Shown here piece after piece: positions 23,938 to 25,759 of a stretch of 25,759 bases of DNA. Source of the stretch: Pseudomonadota bacterium (GTDB lineage: Bacteria > Desulfobacterota > Desulfobacteria > Desulfobacterales > Desulfobacteraceae); NCBI GenBank assembly GCA_018812385.1, contig JAHJDU010000500.1:1-25759 (forward strand). Reading direction: 5' to 3'. Below the pieces are notes generated by a model that was not told where the DNA came from, did no database searches, and saw nothing but the letters and a program-made list of their open reading frames with translations. The position numbers were made by a program, and so were the translations under genes. Numbering within the stretch: the stretch's first letter is position 1; every line of letters begins with the position of its first letter.

Positions 23938-25620
23938 ATGGTAGAAAAGAATGAAAGTTTGGGAAAATATGAGGAGGAGATAGTTGACCTGAAGAGGGGA
24001 ATAGAGGAGGCCCGGGCATTTGCACTAAGTAAACAGGACCTGGTTCTTGAATTGGTTAAGATAGGCACTGCCCTTTCAGGTCAAAAGGATCATGAGCGTC
24101 TGCTGGAAATGATAGTCGAGCTGGCCAAACGTTTTACCAATGCTGATGGCTGTACTCTTTATATAAGGGATGAAAAAGAAAAATCTTTGCGTTTTACCAT
24201 TGTTCAGTGTGACACTTTAGGGGTTAAGATGGGGGGACAGGCAGCAAAAATCAGCTGGACGCCCGTATCTCTTAACTTAGCTGATGGCAGCGAGAACCAT
24301 GGAAACGTATCTGCCCATTGCGCCCTTACCGGAAAGATTATCAAAATTTCCGATGTTTACAGTTCTGATTTTGATTTCCAGGGAACCAGGAATTTTGATT
24401 TGAAAAACGGCTACCGCTCAAAATCGATGCTGGTCCTTCCCATGATGAATCATGATGATGAAGTGATCGGGGTTATTCAGCTGATTAATGCCCAGAACCG
24501 TTTCACTAATGAGGTTATGGATTTTATGGATACTGAAATTGAGATAGTGACCTGTCTGGCCTCCCAGGCCGCCATCGCTATAACCAATATCCAGTTAATC
24601 AGCGGTCTGGAAGAGTTACTGCAGTCCATTGTAAAGATGGTGGCAACTGCAATTGATGAAAAATCGCCATACACCGGAGGTCATGTCCAGCGGGTAGCCA
24701 ACTTTACCGAAGAGATTGTCAAGAAGATTAACCAGACCGAGACCGGCAGATTCGCGGAGATAGCTTTTAATGAGGACCAGGCCAAGGAGATCAAAATGGC
24801 GGCCTGGTTGCATGATGTGGGTAAAATTATTACTCCGGAACATATTATTGATAAATCCAAGAAGCTTGAGACAATCTTTGACCGGATAGAATTGATTAAA
24901 CTACGAATTGAGTTACTGAAGAAAGATTCAATAATCAACCGGCTTAAACGCAAGATTGATATTGTAAGTGTTAAGCCTGACGTCTTAGATGATCTTGCCG
25001 ATGAAATTAGAGGGCTGGATGAACAATTTGCTTTTATGCAGGAAGTTAATACGGGCGGTGAGTTTTTAAGAGATGAAAGCTTGGAACGATTGCTAAAGAT
25101 GGCTGCCTGTGAGATTGAGGTAGACGGGAAGATGCAATCACTGCTCAATGATGATGAATTAAAAAATTTATGCATTCGTAAAGGTACGCTGATCGACAGC
25201 GAGAGGGAAGTAATCAATAATCATGCGGCAGTCACCTTGAAAATGCTCGAGGCTCTGCCGTTTCCCAAAAAATTGGCACAGGTGCCGGTCTATGCCGGGA
25301 TGCACCATGAAAAAATGGATGGCAGCGGCTATCCCCAGGGGCTTACGGCTGAACAGGTCCCATTCCCGGCCCGGATTCTGGCAGTGGCTGATGTCTTTGA
25401 GGCCTTGACCGCGGCTGACCGCCCTTATAAGCTTGGAAAATTAATGTCGGAATCCATGCGGATAATGGGCTTTATGGTCAAGGACAATCATCTGGACAGC
25501 GAGTTATGTGACCTGATTGTAGAATCCGGCCTGGCTGCCGCTTACGCCCGCCAGTATATTTCAGAGAGGCAGCAGGATGATTTTGTTTGGGGTGGAAAGA
25601 AGTATGCGATAAAGAAATAA
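23938..25620 (+). CDS. GAF and HD-GYP domain protein, probable cyclic-di-GMP phosphodiesterase
   Basis: This is a 560-residue cytoplasmic signalling protein. A short N-terminal coiled coil (about 5-45) is followed by a GAF domain at about 50-222 (RFTNADGCTLYIRD, SMLVLPMMNHDDEVIGVIQLINAQN). The HD-GYP domain follows: GGHVQRVANFTEEI, then MAAWLHDVGKIITPEHI with H292/D293. After about 130 residues come NNHAAVTLKML (H429), the hallmark MHHEKMDGSGYPQGL (HHE 456-458, GYP 464-466) and ILAVADVFEALTAADRPYK. Such enzymes hydrolyse c-di-GMP. The stretch from about 306 to 420 between HDVGKI and H429 is much longer than in typical HD-GYP domains and is helical, with a charged ELIKLRIELLKK segment. The start at 23938 has GGAGG at 23926-23930; a GTG at 23899 is less likely. 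It has its own gap and follows a weak terminator. Confidence 0.92.
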   Translation: MVEKNESLGKYEEEIVDLKRGIEEARAFALSKQDLVLELVKIGTALSGQKDHERLLEMIVELAKRFTNADGCTLYIRDEKEKSLRFTIVQCDTLGVKMGGQAAKISWTPVSLNLADGSENHGNVSAHCALTGKIIKISDVYSSDFDFQGTRNFDLKNGYRSKSMLVLPMMNHDDEVIGVIQLINAQNRFTNEVMDFMDTEIEIVTCLASQAAIAITNIQLISGLEELLQSIVKMVATAIDEKSPYTGGHVQRVANFTEEIVKKINQTETGRFAEIAFNEDQAKEIKMAAWLHDVGKIITPEHIIDKSKKLETIFDRIELIKLRIELLKKDSIINRLKRKIDIVSVKPDVLDDLADEIRGLDEQFAFMQEVNTGGEFLRDESLERLLKMAACEIEVDGKMQSLLNDDELKNLCIRKGTLIDSEREVINNHAAVTLKMLEALPFPKKLAQVPVYAGMHHEKMDGSGYPQGLTAEQVPFPARILAVADVFEALTAADRPYKLGKLMSESMRIMGFMVKDNHLDSELCDLIVESGLAAAYARQYISERQQDDFVWGGKKYAIKK

Positions 25621-25644
25621 TTCTGTAATTCTGTAATTCTGGGG
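25621..25644 (+). repeat. Short tandem repeat TTCTGTAA next to the HD-GYP stop
   Basis: TTCTGTAA occurs twice in tandem (25621-25628, 25629-25636), followed by a third partial unit TTCTGGGG. It starts on the base after the stop codon and leads into GGGGACACC. Similar short sequences often flank mobile elements; here it lies just before the putative intron. Confidence 0.55.
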
Positions 25645-25655
25645 ACACCTTATTT

Positions 25656-25759
25656 GTGCGGCCGGGCAAGGTCGTGTAATTCGGCGGGTGGAAAGCCCGC
25701 CCCGGAAGGTAGGCCAACCACCGGGTAGCAAGTCCTTGGAGGTTCTATGGTAACAGAGA
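25656..25759 (+). mobile_element. Putative group II intron, 5' end (runs off the window)
   Basis: The segment begins GTGCGGCCGGGCAAGGTCGT. It matches the GUGYG 5' boundary and the early domain I pattern (GTGCGnCCnGGCAnGG) of bacterial group II introns. It continues with a GGCGGGTGGAAAGCCCGCC hairpin and then GGAAGGTAGGCC and GGGTAGCAAGTCCTTGGAGG, also reminiscent of domain I. No protein frame fits. The intron-encoded reverse transcriptase and 3' end would lie beyond the window. Confidence 0.6.

Noticed and set aside
24681..25217. Open frame of 178 codons on the - strand
   Set aside because: It is a low-complexity Ser/Ile-rich mirror of the HD-GYP coding sequence.

Overview
The window looks like a chromosome segment of a Gram-negative, AT-leaning bacterium of the Desulfobacterota type (Desulfobacteraceae-like). 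The evidence is a type II secretin, TonB-dependent receptor, outer-membrane barrels, NtrC-type regulation, a CHASE2 cyclase next to a FecR protein, MopE-type repeats, an HD-GYP protein and palindromic intergenic repeats. The assignment is inferred from gene style, not from a marker gene.

Layout. (1) 2-6940, + strand: the end of a GspD-type secretin, then a tightly coupled sensory set: periplasmic ABC-type substrate-binding protein, membrane histidine kinase, sigma-54-dependent response regulator and TonB-dependent receptor. A 140-bp palindrome sits between kinase and regulator. (2) 6953-8862, +: WbpD-like acetyltransferase and WbpE-like aminotransferase. (3) 8913-9818, +: an exported CAP-domain protein. 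(4) 9969-17528, - strand: an operon read from right to left, made of a CHASE2 adenylate cyclase, a FecR-TPR-beta-barrel fusion and a MopE-repeat/PKD surface protein. (5) 17906-22159, +: GT2 and GT4 glycosyltransferases, a WbpB-like dehydrogenase and a WbpI-like epimerase. (6) 22459-25620, +: a metallo-beta-lactamase/STAS fusion and a GAF/HD-GYP protein. (7) 25656-end: what looks like the 5' end of a group II intron.

How the genes fit together. WbpD, WbpE, WbpB and WbpI homologues make up most of the route from UDP-GlcNAcA to UDP-ManNAc3NAcA, a sugar of surface polysaccharides. They lie in two blocks separated by about 9 kb that holds the CAP gene and the cyclase/FecR/MopE operon; no WbpA-type dehydrogenase is seen. 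The first block is a plausible ligand-sensing circuit feeding a receptor. The minus-strand operon joins a periplasmic sensor making cAMP to an outer-membrane barrel with a periplasmic FecR/TPR part and a secreted repeat protein.

Most striking non-coding structure: a family of intergenic palindromes with termini resembling TAGTGCCTGACCGAAAA at 7613-7678, 9816-9857 and 22285-22432, and a half copy at 17837-17852. Two of these palindromes overlap the stop codon of the gene before them. One full copy carries an extra 82-bp module, which also occurs at 17691-17772 with the same length, conserved ends and a different core.
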